In this document: piece after piece, positions 1-7,827 of the stretch
Layout of the letters: each line of letters begins with the position of its first letter
How positions within the stretch are numbered: position 1 is the stretch's first letter
Assembly (NCBI GenBank): GCA_023023105.1
Contig: CP083824.1
Coordinates: 1,612,001 to 1,676,000 of the forward strand
Direction: 5' to 3'
Length of the DNA: 64,000 bases
Source: Enterobacter ludwigii
Lineage (GTDB): Bacteria > Pseudomonadota > Gammaproteobacteria > Enterobacterales > Enterobacteriaceae
The notes under the pieces: model-generated
Told to the model about the DNA's origin: nothing
Databases searched by the model: none
The model's input: only the letters and a program-made list of their open reading frames with translations
Program-made: the position numbers and the translations under genes

Positions 1-560
1 TCCAGAGTGACGCGCTTAGCGTACGGGATGTTGTACGAGATACCGCCGCCTTCGTAGCTGGTAAAGCCGCTGGCCATTGCGATCTCCGCCAGCAGGCGCG
101 CATCTGGCGTGCCGTGACGTACCTGAATCGGTTTCTCCAGCGCTTCAGTCATGCGACGGCAGGCGGCGACGCCGTGGTTAACGACCGGTAAGCCGTTAAG
201 TTTGGAGGTGCCCGCTTCGATGGATTTTTGGATACCTACCGCTGCCTCTTCATAGCGATTCAGACGGGTGTAGGCATCAATGGTGCTGGGCAGCAAATCG
301 CAATCTTCCTGCAGCGTTTTGAGCAGGGCGATATGTTCATCCATGAGCGCTACGCCTGCGCGCGGCTGGCTCAGGGTTTTACCTTCCTGGTCGGCCTTCA
401 GTAGTGCGTGAGAAAAGCGTTTTTGCTCAGGAATGGTTTGCTGGTACTTCACGCCATCTTCGAAGTTCTCAACGTCCTTGCCGGTATGCCAGGTTTGTAA
501 GACCTGTCGCCGCTCAGTCATGAATTCGTCATGGGTTAGCTTTTTATTTCGAAGTTCCAT
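1..560 (-). CDS. mutE: Glutamate (methylaspartate) mutase epsilon subunit, 5' part
   Basis: This is the first 186 codons of the large catalytic subunit of B12-dependent glutamate mutase, which interconverts L-glutamate and threo-3-methylaspartate by carbon-skeleton rearrangement. The start ATG (558-560) opens MELRNKKLTHDEF, and the reading frame stays open to the left edge, where the C-terminal part is cut off. The residues match the epsilon-subunit N-terminus (for example QTWHTGKDVENFEDGV). It lies 18 bp downstream of mutL in the order mutS-mutL-mutE, which fits an operon in which MutS supplies the cobalamin-binding domain. The name is also written glmE. Confidence 0.9.
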   Translation of the reverse strand, partial: MELRNKKLTHDEFMTERRQVLQTWHTGKDVENFEDGVKYQQTIPEQKRFSHALLKADQEGKTLSQPRAGVALMDEHIALLKTLQEDCDLLPSTIDAYTRLNRYEEAAVGIQKSIEAGTSKLNGLPVVNHGVAACRRMTEALEKPIQVRHGTPDARLLAEIAMASGFTSYEGGGISYNIPYAKRVTL

Positions 561-578
561 TCGTTGCTGCCTTAGGTT

Positions 579-1967
579 TTATAGGGTTAAACAATGAATA
601 CTGGTGCGAGCCGCCGCCTGCGGGTCCAGCCTGGCGACATTCGCCAGCAGAGGAAGCAGACCTTTTGCATCGCGGTAATAATCAAACTGCCCGGGTAAAA
701 GCACGCGTCTGCTGCTGTCGTCCAGCTCGCGGTACTTCAGCCAGCGGTGAACATCAAACTGACTGGCGCGGGAGAGCCATCCCCCGGAGCCGACCACTTT
801 GCGCACGGTGGTCAGATCGCGCCCCACCTGCAAATCGACGTTACCTACGCAGGTACAGACCTGTTTTTTGGTGCCAGCGTGGCGCTCGCTGGCGTACCCA
901 ACGCATAGCCCGGCCAGCAGCGTGTCGAAATGTTTTTCTTCTTCGGTGACAGGCAGATAATCCGGATGTGCGACCAGATGGCGCAGATAGCGATAAAACG
1001 CTTCCTTGCGCTGAGGCTGATGGGCAAACACCGCGTTCACCAGTTCGTGTGTACTTTCGCCGACCACCACCGCCGAGACGCGCATACCGAGGTCTCCCTC
1101 GACGGTGCGTTTCACAAACGGCTCAGGCACGCCGTGCAGAACGGTATCCGGGGAGAGCATGTTGGCGCTGGCGGAATAGACGTCGGTGGTGGCACCGCCC
1201 ATGTCGATCAGCATGAATTCTTTCCACGCGCTGTCGACGTCGCTGATCGCTTTCACCAGCTCGTAGACGGTCCACGGTGTTGGCATCGGCTCTTCGCCGG
1301 TTTCCCCGACGATAACGTCCAGCCCTTTTCCCTTCACAATGCGGGACAGAAAGACATCGCAGATGGCCTTGCGGGCGGCATACGGATTCGGGTGATCGAG
1401 GTCAGGCAAAACGTTGTCGACCGTAATCAGATCTTTGTGGCCAAGAATAGCCTGCACGTCGTCCTGAATATCGCGGTTTCCAGCGTAGATAATGGCGCAA
1501 TCCAGCGTTGATGCGGCCAGCGCGCGGGCATTGGCAAGACCGTAGCTCTCTTCTCCGCCATCCGTACCGCCTGTGAACAGCAGAATGTCCGGTGGAGAAT
1601 CCTCCAGCGCCCGAATATCGTGGCGGTTCAGTTTGTAGGAGTAGTACTGGGCGATTTTGGCACCTGCTGAATGGGCGGTGACTTTGGCCGATTCCAGGGT
1701 GATCGACGGCACCAGACCCATTGCGGCAACGGCGAGCCCACCTTTTGCCGACGAGGAGTATTTCAGCGTAACGTCCCCGCTGTTCAGCAAAGGTCGCGCA
1801 TCGGCAACGTTTAGCACCTGGTTCAGGCTGGTAAAGAACCCTTCCGCCAGGTGGTGGGTCGTCGTCGGGGTCAGAACATGGTTGACCAACGTTAGCGCAT
1901 CACCCTCCGGCGTGAAGAGTGCTGCTTTGGTCCACGTCGAACCAATGTCGACTGAGACGATTTGCAT
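579..1967 (-). CDS. mutL: Glutamate mutase-associated protein MutL (GlmL)
   Basis: This 462-residue protein sits between the two glutamate mutase subunits. It has an actin/Hsp70-type ATPase fold: a phosphate-1 motif VDIGSTWTK at about residues 6-14 and a second loop LIDMGGATTDV near the middle. By analogy with other B12-enzyme chaperones it probably reactivates the mutase by exchanging damaged cobalamin; that role is inferred. It is unrelated to the DNA-repair MutL. The start at 1965-1967 was chosen over an upstream codon because it gives the conserved N-terminus and a TGATG overlap with the mutS stop, the usual sign of translational coupling. Confidence 0.85.
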   Translation of the reverse strand: MQIVSVDIGSTWTKAALFTPEGDALTLVNHVLTPTTTHHLAEGFFTSLNQVLNVADARPLLNSGDVTLKYSSSAKGGLAVAAMGLVPSITLESAKVTAHSAGAKIAQYYSYKLNRHDIRALEDSPPDILLFTGGTDGGEESYGLANARALAASTLDCAIIYAGNRDIQDDVQAILGHKDLITVDNVLPDLDHPNPYAARKAICDVFLSRIVKGKGLDVIVGETGEEPMPTPWTVYELVKAISDVDSAWKEFMLIDMGGATTDVYSASANMLSPDTVLHGVPEPFVKRTVEGDLGMRVSAVVVGESTHELVNAVFAHQPQRKEAFYRYLRHLVAHPDYLPVTEEEKHFDTLLAGLCVGYASERHAGTKKQVCTCVGNVDLQVGRDLTTVRKVVGSGGWLSRASQFDVHRWLKYRELDDSSRRVLLPGQFDYYRDAKGLLPLLANVARLDPQAAARTSIHCLTL

Positions 1968-2416
1968 CAGAAGCCCTCTTCGAGACAAAGCTCTTCAACG
2001 CGCTGACGCTGCTGTATATCGTTCGCCATCAGCTGACAGACGTCTTCCAGGTCGTGGCTTGGGGCGAAAACGCGGTTGAAACCCATCTCTTTGAATTTGG
2101 CTTCGACGTCGGCAAAATCGTGCTTACCCACGACCAGATTACCGCCCACAAAAAGCAGGATGTCGCCGATACCGCGTTCGATGCAGCGCTCACGCAGCCC
2201 CAGACAGTCGATATCGCCATGGCCGTAGATGGATGAAACGACAATAGCATCAGCCCCGGTTTCGATGGCCGCATCAATATATTCATCCTGGCTCACCATC
2301 ACACCAAGATTGATTACGTGAAAATTATGGGAAGTAAAAACACGGTCCAGAACTTTATTGCCTACCGCATGGCAGTCAGCACCAATGACGCCAATGACAA
2401 GTGTTGATTTCTTCAT
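1967..2416 (-). CDS. mutS: Glutamate mutase sigma (cobalamin-binding) subunit
   Basis: This is the 149-residue small subunit of glutamate mutase (also glmS), the Rossmann-like domain that binds adenosylcobalamin. The base-off/His-on signature DxHxxG is present as D14-C15-H16-A17-V18-G19; H16 would ligate cobalt. The later stretch SSIYGHG also fits the family. A Shine-Dalgarno sequence AGAGGA precedes the ATG. It is first in the mutS-mutL-mutE run and overlaps mutL by one base. It is unrelated to mismatch-repair MutS. The neighbouring cobalamin operon could supply its cofactor. Confidence 0.93.
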   Translation of the reverse strand: MKKSTLVIGVIGADCHAVGNKVLDRVFTSHNFHVINLGVMVSQDEYIDAAIETGADAIVVSSIYGHGDIDCLGLRERCIERGIGDILLFVGGNLVVGKHDFADVEAKFKEMGFNRVFAPSHDLEDVCQLMANDIQQRQRVEELCLEEGF

Positions 2417-2803
2417 GGGTAATCCTCTGTAGGGCTGATTGTAAAAATATTATGGGTATTAAAAATAGTTAATGGATATTCGGTCTGTTAATGGTGTTGG
2501 AGTGTCTTTTGAAGACGAAAAGGAAGCAATTGATCTATTTTCAAAAAATCCTTCCAAAAATGATGATGGTTATGATGTGTCATGGAAAGTCATTGAAATT
2601 CAATCTATTGGATGTTGTTGGTTTTGGGTTTGATATTTATCTGTAAACGTTGATAACAAAAACATTGTAATATTTGTGATCGAGCGCCTGTTTTATTGTT
2701 GTGGGTGGTAAATATATTTTTTTTGACTTTTATAAGTGGAGGTCTATTGCCATGCAGACATTGGTGAGAAGGTATTTACTGTTTTATTGATATTGGTCAT
2801 AAA
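2417..2803. other. AT-rich intergenic region upstream of mutS
   Basis: This stretch of nearly 400 bases lies between the mutS start and the IS1 copy and is clearly more AT-rich than its surroundings. It must hold the promoter of the mut operon (minus strand), but no convincing -35/-10 pair, operator or riboswitch stands out. The only open frame worth noting is the 53-codon plus-strand ORF listed separately. Confidence 0.6.
2472..2633 (+). CDS. Small hypothetical protein or gene remnant
   Basis: A 53-codon open frame starts at ATG 2472 and ends at TGA 2631-2633. It encodes an acidic N-terminal half followed by an aromatic/cysteine-rich tail ending IGCCWFWV. The composition looks protein-like, but there is no clear Shine-Dalgarno sequence, and an in-frame TAG lies one codon upstream of the ATG. 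It is AT-rich and close to an insertion sequence. It may be the 3' remnant of a longer acquired gene or a genuine small gene. The family is not recognised. Confidence 0.3.
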   Translation: MDIRSVNGVGVSFEDEKEAIDLFSKNPSKNDDGYDVSWKVIEIQSIGCCWFWV

Positions 2804-2812
2804 CGCCATTCA
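2804..2812. repeat. IS1 target-site duplication, left copy
   Basis: The 9-bp sequence CGCCATTCA directly abuts the left end of the IS1 element and is repeated exactly on the other side at 3581-3589. Nine bases is the usual duplication length for IS1. Confidence 0.95.
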
Positions 2813-2827
2813 GGTAATGACTCCAAC

Positions 2828-3331
2828 TTACTGATAGTGTTTTATGTTCAGATAATGCCCGATGACTTTGTCATGCAGCTCCACCGATTTTGAGAACGAC
2901 AGTGACTTCCTGCCCAGCCTTGCCAGATGCTGCCTCAGATTCAGGTTATGCCGCTCAATGCGCTGCGTATATCGCTTGCTGATAACGTGCAGTTCTCCCT
3001 TCAGGCGTGATTCATACAGCGGCCAGCCATCCGTCATCCATACCACGACCTCAAAGGCCGACAGCAGGCCCAGAAGACGCTCCAGCGTGGCCAACGTGCG
3101 TTCACCGAATACGTGCGCCACAACCGTCCTCCGTATCCTGTCATACGCGTAAAACAACCAGCGCTGGCGTGATTTAGCGCCGACGTAACCCCACTGTTCG
3201 TCCATTTCCGCGCAAACAATGACGTCACTGCCCGGTTGTATGCGTGAGTTTACCGACTGCGGCCTGAGTTTTTTAAGTGTCGTAAAATCGTGTTGAGGCC
3301 AACGCCCATAATGCGTGCACTGGCGCGACAT
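2828..3331 (-). CDS. insB: IS1 transposase frame B (InsB)
   Basis: This 167-residue frame is the catalytic part of IS1 transposase. It shows the family sequences [16 protein letters not shown] and [11 protein letters not shown], which contain acidic catalytic residues, and the C-terminus HYLNIKHYQ. In IS1 the active InsAB' protein is made by a -1 frameshift from insA; the slippery A6C run is present (3268-3274, minus strand). No frameshift or early stop is seen, so the copy looks functional. Confidence 0.95.
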   Translation of the reverse strand: MSRQCTHYGRWPQHDFTTLKKLRPQSVNSRIQPGSDVIVCAEMDEQWGYVGAKSRQRWLFYAYDRIRRTVVAHVFGERTLATLERLLGLLSAFEVVVWMTDGWPLYESRLKGELHVISKRYTQRIERHNLNLRQHLARLGRKSLSFSKSVELHDKVIGHYLNIKHYQ

Positions 3332-3525
3332 CCGACGCCATTCATGGCCATATCAATGATTTTCTGATGCGTACCGGGTTGAGAAGCGGTGTAAGTGAAC
3401 TGTAGCTGCCATGTTTTACGGCAGTGAGAGCAGAGATAGCGCTGATGTCCGGCAGTACTTTTACCGTTACGCACCACGCCTTCAGTAGCTGAACAGGAGG
3501 GACAGCTGATAGAAACAGAAGCCAC
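3250..3525 (-). CDS. insA: IS1 repressor/transposase frame A (InsA)
   Basis: This 91-residue protein has an N-terminal zinc-finger-like motif ([16 protein letters not shown], then [10 protein letters not shown]) followed by a helix-turn-helix region. InsA binds the IS1 ends and represses the IS1 promoter. It is also the N-terminal part of the frameshifted InsAB' transposase. It overlaps insB in a different frame, as is normal for IS1. Confidence 0.95.
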   Translation of the reverse strand: MASVSISCPSCSATEGVVRNGKSTAGHQRYLCSHCRKTWQLQFTYTASQPGTHQKIIDMAMNGVGCRASARIMGVGLNTILRHLKNSGRSR

Positions 3526-3580
3526 TGGAGCACCTCAAAAACACCATCATACACTAAATCAGTAAGTTGGCACCATTACC

Positions 3581-3589
3581 CGCCATTCA
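3581..3589. repeat. IS1 target-site duplication, right copy
   Basis: This is the second copy of CGCCATTCA, directly after the right IS1 end and identical to 2804-2812. Removing one copy plus the element reconstructs the original intergenic sequence. Confidence 0.95.
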
Positions 3590-3642
3590 TACAATTAAGG
3601 GAGAGTGATAAATACATCAAATTTTTGGCATCTGGAGGTGGG

Positions 3643-3648
3643 TATAAT
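3643..3648 (+). promoter_or_regulatory. Candidate -10 box for the SUMT-cobD operon
   Basis: A perfect TATAAT lies 64 bp upstream of the SUMT start codon. No good -35 element is seen at standard spacing, so an activator may be needed. The inserted IS1 ends 63 bp upstream of this box and could displace upstream sites. Confidence 0.35.
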
Positions 3649-3711
3649 TCAGCGCTAATTTTAATTACCCGCTTTCTTACGTCTTTGAATATTTAATCTG
3701 AGGATATAACG

Positions 3712-4482
3712 ATGAGTAAAGGGAAGGTTTGGCTTGTAGGGGCAGGGCCTGGCGATGCGTCTTTAATTACGGTAAAAGGTCTGCACTGTATCCGCCATGC
3801 GGAGGTGATTGTTCACGATCGCCTGGTTAACCCTGAGCTTCTGGCTCAGGCTCCGGCAAGCTGTCTGATTATTGATGTCGGTAAAACCCCAAGTCATCAT
3901 CCGGTACCTCAGGAACAAATCAATGCCTTGCTGGTCAAGCACGCCGGGGAAGGGCGGCAGGTGGTGCGTCTGAAAGGCGGTGACCCCTACGTTTTTGGCC
4001 GCGGGGGGGAAGAGGCCGAGCAGCTGGCAAAAGACGGCCTGGCGTTCGAAGTCGTGCCGGGGATCAGCTCCGCGATTGGCGGATTGGCCTATGCCGGGAT
4101 CCCGGTCACGCACCGTCATTACGCCTCCAGTTTTCATATTGTGACCGGTCATATGTGCCAGGGGAACGACCCGCAAAACTGGCATGCGCTGGCGCAAATC
4201 AACGGAACGCTGATCGTTCTGATGGGAATGACCCGGCTGACGGAAATCTGCCAGCAGCTCATTGAGGGAGGCATGTCCGCTGAGACGCCGGTGGCGGTAG
4301 TGATGTATGCCAGCCAGTCTCGTCAGCAGATTGCCAAAGGTACGCTGACCGATATCCACCTCGAGGTTGAGCGTCAAAAACTGCATGCTCCTGCGCTGAT
4401 TGTCGTCGGTGAGGTGGTCAACCTGCAGGAGATACTGGCGTTTTCTGCATCGCATATCGCGCTGAATCAGGTTGTTGTCTGA
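3712..4482 (+). CDS. cobA: Uroporphyrinogen-III C-methyltransferase (SUMT)
   Basis: This 256-residue enzyme methylates uroporphyrinogen III at C2 and C7 with S-adenosylmethionine to give precorrin-2, the branch point to cobalamin and siroheme. Signatures are the N-terminal VWLVGAGPGDASLITVKGL (residues 5-23) and VRLKGGDPYVFGRGGEEA, both typical of the tetrapyrrole methylase family. It is a free-standing SUMT, not fused to a dehydrogenase as in CysG, and a precorrin-2 dehydrogenase gene lies two genes downstream. A GAGGAT ribosome binding site precedes the ATG. The symbol cobA is also used for an unrelated adenosyltransferase. Confidence 0.93.
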   Translation: MSKGKVWLVGAGPGDASLITVKGLHCIRHAEVIVHDRLVNPELLAQAPASCLIIDVGKTPSHHPVPQEQINALLVKHAGEGRQVVRLKGGDPYVFGRGGEEAEQLAKDGLAFEVVPGISSAIGGLAYAGIPVTHRHYASSFHIVTGHMCQGNDPQNWHALAQINGTLIVLMGMTRLTEICQQLIEGGMSAETPVAVVMYASQSRQQIAKGTLTDIHLEVERQKLHAPALIVVGEVVNLQEILAFSASHIALNQVVV

Positions 4483-4520
4483 TGTTATCCTGACATTTTC
4501 GAAATGGCCGAGTGAAACGA

Positions 4521-5591
4521 ATGAGTGAGCATGGTGGTAATGTCCTGGAAACGGGGCTGCAGTTGGGGATCGCTCCCGAGTTGCTGTTGGATTTTAGCGC
4601 GAACATCAATCCGTTAGGCCTGCCCGAGCGCGTCAGGTCGCTCATTGTGTCCCATCTGGATATCATCACGCAGTACCCGGACGTTGAATACCGCCATCTT
4701 CATCAGGCGCTGGCCAGCGCCAGTCGGTGTGACTACGACCAGACGATTGCCGGGAATGGCGAAACGGAGCTGATCTATGGCCTGGTGCGAACGCTTGCCC
4801 CTCGCCGGGCGATGCTGCTGGTGCCGGGGTTTGCCGAATATCGCCGGGCATTACAGCAGCAGGGTTGCGAGATAATCGACTATGCGCTGAGTGAGCAGAA
4901 CGGGTTCCAGGTGGATTTCTCCATACTGGACGCCGTTCGCGCGCACAGGCCCGATTGCCTGTTCATCGCAACGCCGAATAACCCTACCGGACTCATGCCT
5001 GATACCGGTCTTCTCGATCGGCTGGCCTCGCTGTGCGAAACGCTGGAGATTTCGCTGATTGTGGATGAAGCGTTCATCGATTTTCTGCCGCAAGGCTCCA
5101 CGCTGGCGCCACGGCTGGCTGAGTCACGTTATCTTTACCTGCTGCGTTCTCTGACCAAATTTTTTGCTATTCCCGGACTGCGCCTTGGGTATCTGCTGAG
5201 CGGAAATACGCAGACTATTCGCCAGCTGAAACGCACCCGCGAGCCCTGGTCCGTGAATGCCTTCTCGGCGCTTGTGGGGCAACATTTGCTGTTGGATGAA
5301 GACTATATTGCTCGCAGCCACGCCTTTATCGCCCGGGAGCGGGATTTCCTGTGGCAGGCGATGACGCGTTTTTCATCGCTGGTGGTCTGGGAGCCGCAGG
5401 CCAACTTTATTTTCTTCCGCTGCCTGCGTCAGGGTTTCGACCTGAAAGCGGCACTGCTTGGTCACCATATCCTTATTCGCCACTGCGAAAACTATCCAGG
5501 GCTCGATCGCGACTACTATCGGATTGCCGTGCGTACTGAAGCGGAGAACCGTCGGTTTATTGCCGCGCTGACTGACGTTTTACAAGGCTAG
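4521..5591 (+). CDS. cobD: L-threonine-O-3-phosphate decarboxylase CobD
   Basis: This 356-residue PLP enzyme makes (R)-1-amino-2-propanol phosphate, the linker between the corrin ring and the nucleotide loop. It resembles Salmonella CobD over its length, including LLDFSANINPLG, the TPNNPTGL motif and the PLP-lysine region LLRSLTKFFAIPGLRLGYL with K213 as the likely Schiff-base lysine. An in-frame GTG lies three codons upstream (4512); the ATG is preferred because GAGTG sits at a usable distance before it. Its substrate would come from PduX, encoded nearby on the other strand. Confidence 0.9.
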   Translation: MSEHGGNVLETGLQLGIAPELLLDFSANINPLGLPERVRSLIVSHLDIITQYPDVEYRHLHQALASASRCDYDQTIAGNGETELIYGLVRTLAPRRAMLLVPGFAEYRRALQQQGCEIIDYALSEQNGFQVDFSILDAVRAHRPDCLFIATPNNPTGLMPDTGLLDRLASLCETLEISLIVDEAFIDFLPQGSTLAPRLAESRYLYLLRSLTKFFAIPGLRLGYLLSGNTQTIRQLKRTREPWSVNAFSALVGQHLLLDEDYIARSHAFIARERDFLWQAMTRFSSLVVWEPQANFIFFRCLRQGFDLKAALLGHHILIRHCENYPGLDRDYYRIAVRTEAENRRFIAALTDVLQG

Positions 5592-5594
5592 GCG

Positions 5595-6242
5595 ATGGAC
5601 TATTTCCCGATTTTTTGCAATCTGAAGGGTAAGCTCTGCCTGATCGTCGGTGGCGGGCAGGTGGCGACGCATAAGGCAAAGGGGCTGCTGGCTGCCGGGG
5701 CTGAGCTGCGTCTGGTTGCGCCCTCCCTGACGCCGGAACTCGCCAGCCTGCACGCGTGCGGTGACATCGAGTGGGTCCCGGCGACGTTTGCGCCGCAGTA
5801 TCTGCAGTCATGCTGGCTGGTCATTGCCGCAACCAGCGATCCGCAGGTGAACCGTCAGGTTGCCAGGGCCGCCAGCGCGGAGCGTCTGTTTTGCAATGTC
5901 GCAGACGACCCTTCTGCTGCCACCTTTATCTCGCCGGCTATTATTGACCATTCGCCGATCATTATTGCGCTGAGCTGCGGGGGCAATGCGCCGGTGTACA
6001 GCAAGATCCTCAAAGCGCATGTCGCAGCCCATCTTCCCCCTGGCATGCGGGAAAGCGTGCGGCTGGCGGGGGTGCTGCGTGAAAGGGTAAATAGCGCGTG
6101 CAGTGACCGGGAGCGCAAGCGTGCATTTTGGGACGCGTTTTTCCGGCATGTTCCGCTGCAACAGGCTTTAGCGCAGGAACACGAGCAAGAGGTTAAGCAG
6201 CAGGTCGAGTGGTTCATTCAGCACAAGTTGCTGTCAGAGTAG
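5595..6242 (+). CDS. Precorrin-2 dehydrogenase (CysG N-domain/Met8-like)
   Basis: This 215-residue protein matches the N-terminal half of CysG. It starts MDYFPIFCNLKGKLCLIVGG with a Rossmann NAD motif GGGQVATHKA, then shows FCNVADDPSAATFISPAIID and the SCGGNAPV region. CysG's N-domain oxidises precorrin-2 to sirohydrochlorin. In this context the product would feed CbiK, which inserts cobalt. It follows cobD by 3 bp and its last 9 bp overlap the convergent pduX gene. Together with the separate SUMT it duplicates CysG activity in two proteins. Confidence 0.85.
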   Translation: MDYFPIFCNLKGKLCLIVGGGQVATHKAKGLLAAGAELRLVAPSLTPELASLHACGDIEWVPATFAPQYLQSCWLVIAATSDPQVNRQVARAASAERLFCNVADDPSAATFISPAIIDHSPIIIALSCGGNAPVYSKILKAHVAAHLPPGMRESVRLAGVLRERVNSACSDRERKRAFWDAFFRHVPLQQALAQEHEQEVKQQVEWFIQHKLLSE

Positions 6243-7100
6243 CGTCACGCCGCCTTTTACCATCCGCAGCAGGTGTTGTTCAGGCCAGTGGCGGGTGAGC
6301 TGTTTTTTCGCTAACAGCCATTTCACATAATCGACATCGTCTTTATTTCTGTCCAGCATCAGCCCCACGACGCTGCCGCTGTGCGCCACGTTCACCCCGT
6401 AGATACCGCACTCCTCCACCAGTGAGAGCAGTGCGTCAAAATCCGGTTTAGGCAACAGCGTCTGGCTGGCGATGGCGCTGAGGGTTGCCGCTTCTCCCAT
6501 CCGGTAAGGGTTTTGCGTCATACAGGATTCCTGTACTTTTTCCCATGCGCGTTTCAGCGCTGGCGCACCGGCATGTAACCCCGCCTGACGCGGGATGCGG
6601 TGGTAATCTGCCGTGCGCAGCGTTTGCGGACTTTCGAGAACAAGCAGATCGAGATTGGGCTGGGCGTCACATGAAATCTGCGTGGAAGCGTCGTTATGAT
6701 CAAAAAGGGTCAACTGGCGAAACACGGTACTGTCGGTGGGTTCGAGCGAAACGCAAAGCGTTGCCAGCGTGCTTTCGTCAAGCTGATGCCCCAGATGGTG
6801 GGCGGTGGCGACGGCGGTGGCGGCAATATCTGCGGTGCTGCTGGCCATCCCTTTGGCAATCGGGATGGTCGAATGCACATCAATGCGGATATCCTGGCTC
6901 AACTGCGCCGGGTAGTGCCAGTGCTGCAATAACCGCTCGACCATCGCGCGCGACAGCGGGCGTTCATCCGCCAGGGCTGAGCCGTAGCTCACCTCAACCG
7001 TGCTGTACCATTCGACAGGGCAGGAGACCAGTTTCTCACTACCCAAAATCCAGCCCTGGATAAGCTCACCGCACGACGCGGGGCATTGCGCAACAGCCAC
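6234..7100 (-). CDS. pduX: L-threonine kinase PduX
   Basis: This 288-residue GHMP-family kinase phosphorylates L-threonine to O-phospho-L-threonine, the substrate of CobD, for cobalamin synthesis. The N-terminus VAQCPASCGELIQGWILGSEKLVSCPVEW and the ATP-binding segment PIAKGMASSTADIAATA fit PduX. It uses a GTG start preceded by GGTGG. In Salmonella pduX ends the pdu operon; here no other pdu gene is in the window, and the gene stands alone facing away from cbiA. Confidence 0.9.
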   Translation of the reverse strand: MAVAQCPASCGELIQGWILGSEKLVSCPVEWYSTVEVSYGSALADERPLSRAMVERLLQHWHYPAQLSQDIRIDVHSTIPIAKGMASSTADIAATAVATAHHLGHQLDESTLATLCVSLEPTDSTVFRQLTLFDHNDASTQISCDAQPNLDLLVLESPQTLRTADYHRIPRQAGLHAGAPALKRAWEKVQESCMTQNPYRMGEAATLSAIASQTLLPKPDFDALLSLVEECGIYGVNVAHSGSVVGLMLDRNKDDVDYVKWLLAKKQLTRHWPEQHLLRMVKGGVTLL

Positions 7101-7564
7101 GTTTCCACCTTTCTGGTCTGCAAATTCTGAAGCATAGTGTCATGAGGATCTCCCTCGTACCTTGATATACCGCAAATTCCCGTCTGGATAATCTACATAT
7201 TATTCTGCGATTCTGCTGAATACGAAACGCATCAATAAAGCCACACGAACTTACGTTGAATAGCAATATTATGTGATAGCAAGGTTTTAATGCCTTAATG
7301 AATTTTGATCACGATAAAATGAAAAAATATCAAGTGGTGCAATAACTTGTCATAGCGCAATAAATATTGAGATTTTAAGCGTAATTATCTTTGCTTTTAA
7401 TTTTTTGTGATAAAACGTTGAGTTATTGAGGAAGGCGTCAATTATTCTGGCGCCACGTTTGACTCAGCGTGTATTTCATTACGGTTAAGTATTTGCCTAA
7501 GATGAAGTGAAACGCCGTAAATAGCATTGCTGTTTTATAACGCGCTATTTTCTCATTATGTAAG
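7101..7564. other. Divergent AT-rich region between pduX and the cbi riboswitch
   Basis: About 460 bases of AT-rich DNA separate the pduX start from the riboswitch. They should hold the cbi operon promoter and the pduX promoter. In Salmonella the cob promoter is activated by PocR; no pocR gene is in this window and no PocR site can be assigned with confidence. No open frame looks genuine. Confidence 0.5.
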
Positions 7565-7716
7565 CCGACCGGTTTGCCACATTTGTGGTAGGGAAGGGGG
7601 TGATAATCCCCCGCAGCCCCCGCTGCTGTGATGCTGACGACCCCGTAATGACCACTGATCGTGAGATTGGGAAGGACGGGCGAGGAGGACGCTAAGCCAG
7701 AAGACCTGCCTGTCGG
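7565..7716 (+). ncRNA. Cobalamin (adenosylcobalamin) riboswitch
   Basis: The aptamer core is recognisable: the conserved GCCACnnnTGTGG region, the GCAGCCCCCGCTGCTGT block, GACCACTGATCGTG, GGGAAGG, and the B12 box AGCCAGAAGACCTGCC at 7695-7710. Closing-stem bases CCGAC (7565-7569) pair with GTCGG (7712-7716). It lies about 110 nt upstream of cbiA, as in Salmonella, and would switch off the 21-gene operon when cobalamin is abundant. Confidence 0.95.
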
Positions 7717-7807
7717 GAACGTTCAACAACTTCGGTGGGAAGTGGGTTGTACTGATGCATCATACAGTCGAAAGACTGGGGTTACGTGTATCTATACCTC
7801 CCGACCA

Positions 7808-7825
7808 CCCTGGACAGGATCAGGG
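7808..7825 (+). promoter_or_regulatory. Hairpin enclosing the cbiA Shine-Dalgarno sequence
   Basis: CCCTG (7808-7812) pairs with CAGGG (7821-7825), leaving an 8-base loop that contains AGGA, the only good Shine-Dalgarno candidate for cbiA. This fits the translation-blocking hairpin known for cobalamin riboswitches of the Salmonella cob type. Confidence 0.65.
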
Positions 7826-7827
7826 CC

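Larger units (their letters stand above)
2813..3580 (-). mobile_element. Insertion sequence IS1, complete (768 bp)
   Basis: The element is 768 bp, the canonical IS1 length. It has imperfect terminal inverted repeats: GGTAATGACTCCAACTTACT at the left end, and the right end reads GGTAATGGTGCCAACTTACT on the opposite strand. It contains insA and insB on the minus strand with the programmed frameshift A-tract between them, and it is flanked by a perfect 9-bp target duplication. Both frames are open, so it looks recent and possibly active. It sits in the gap between mutS and the SUMT gene and interrupts no recognisable gene. Confidence 0.97.

Noticed and set aside
43..2416. mutS and mutL as DNA mismatch-repair genes
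   Set aside because: Only the names coincide. The proteins are a cobalamin-binding subunit with DxHxxG and an ASKHA-fold ATPase, lying next to the mutase epsilon subunit.
7101..7564. PocR site or pocR gene as in Salmonella cob
   Set aside because: No AraC-type gene is between pduX and cbiA and no site could be recognised with confidence; the AraC gene at 25045 belongs to the sugar locus by position.
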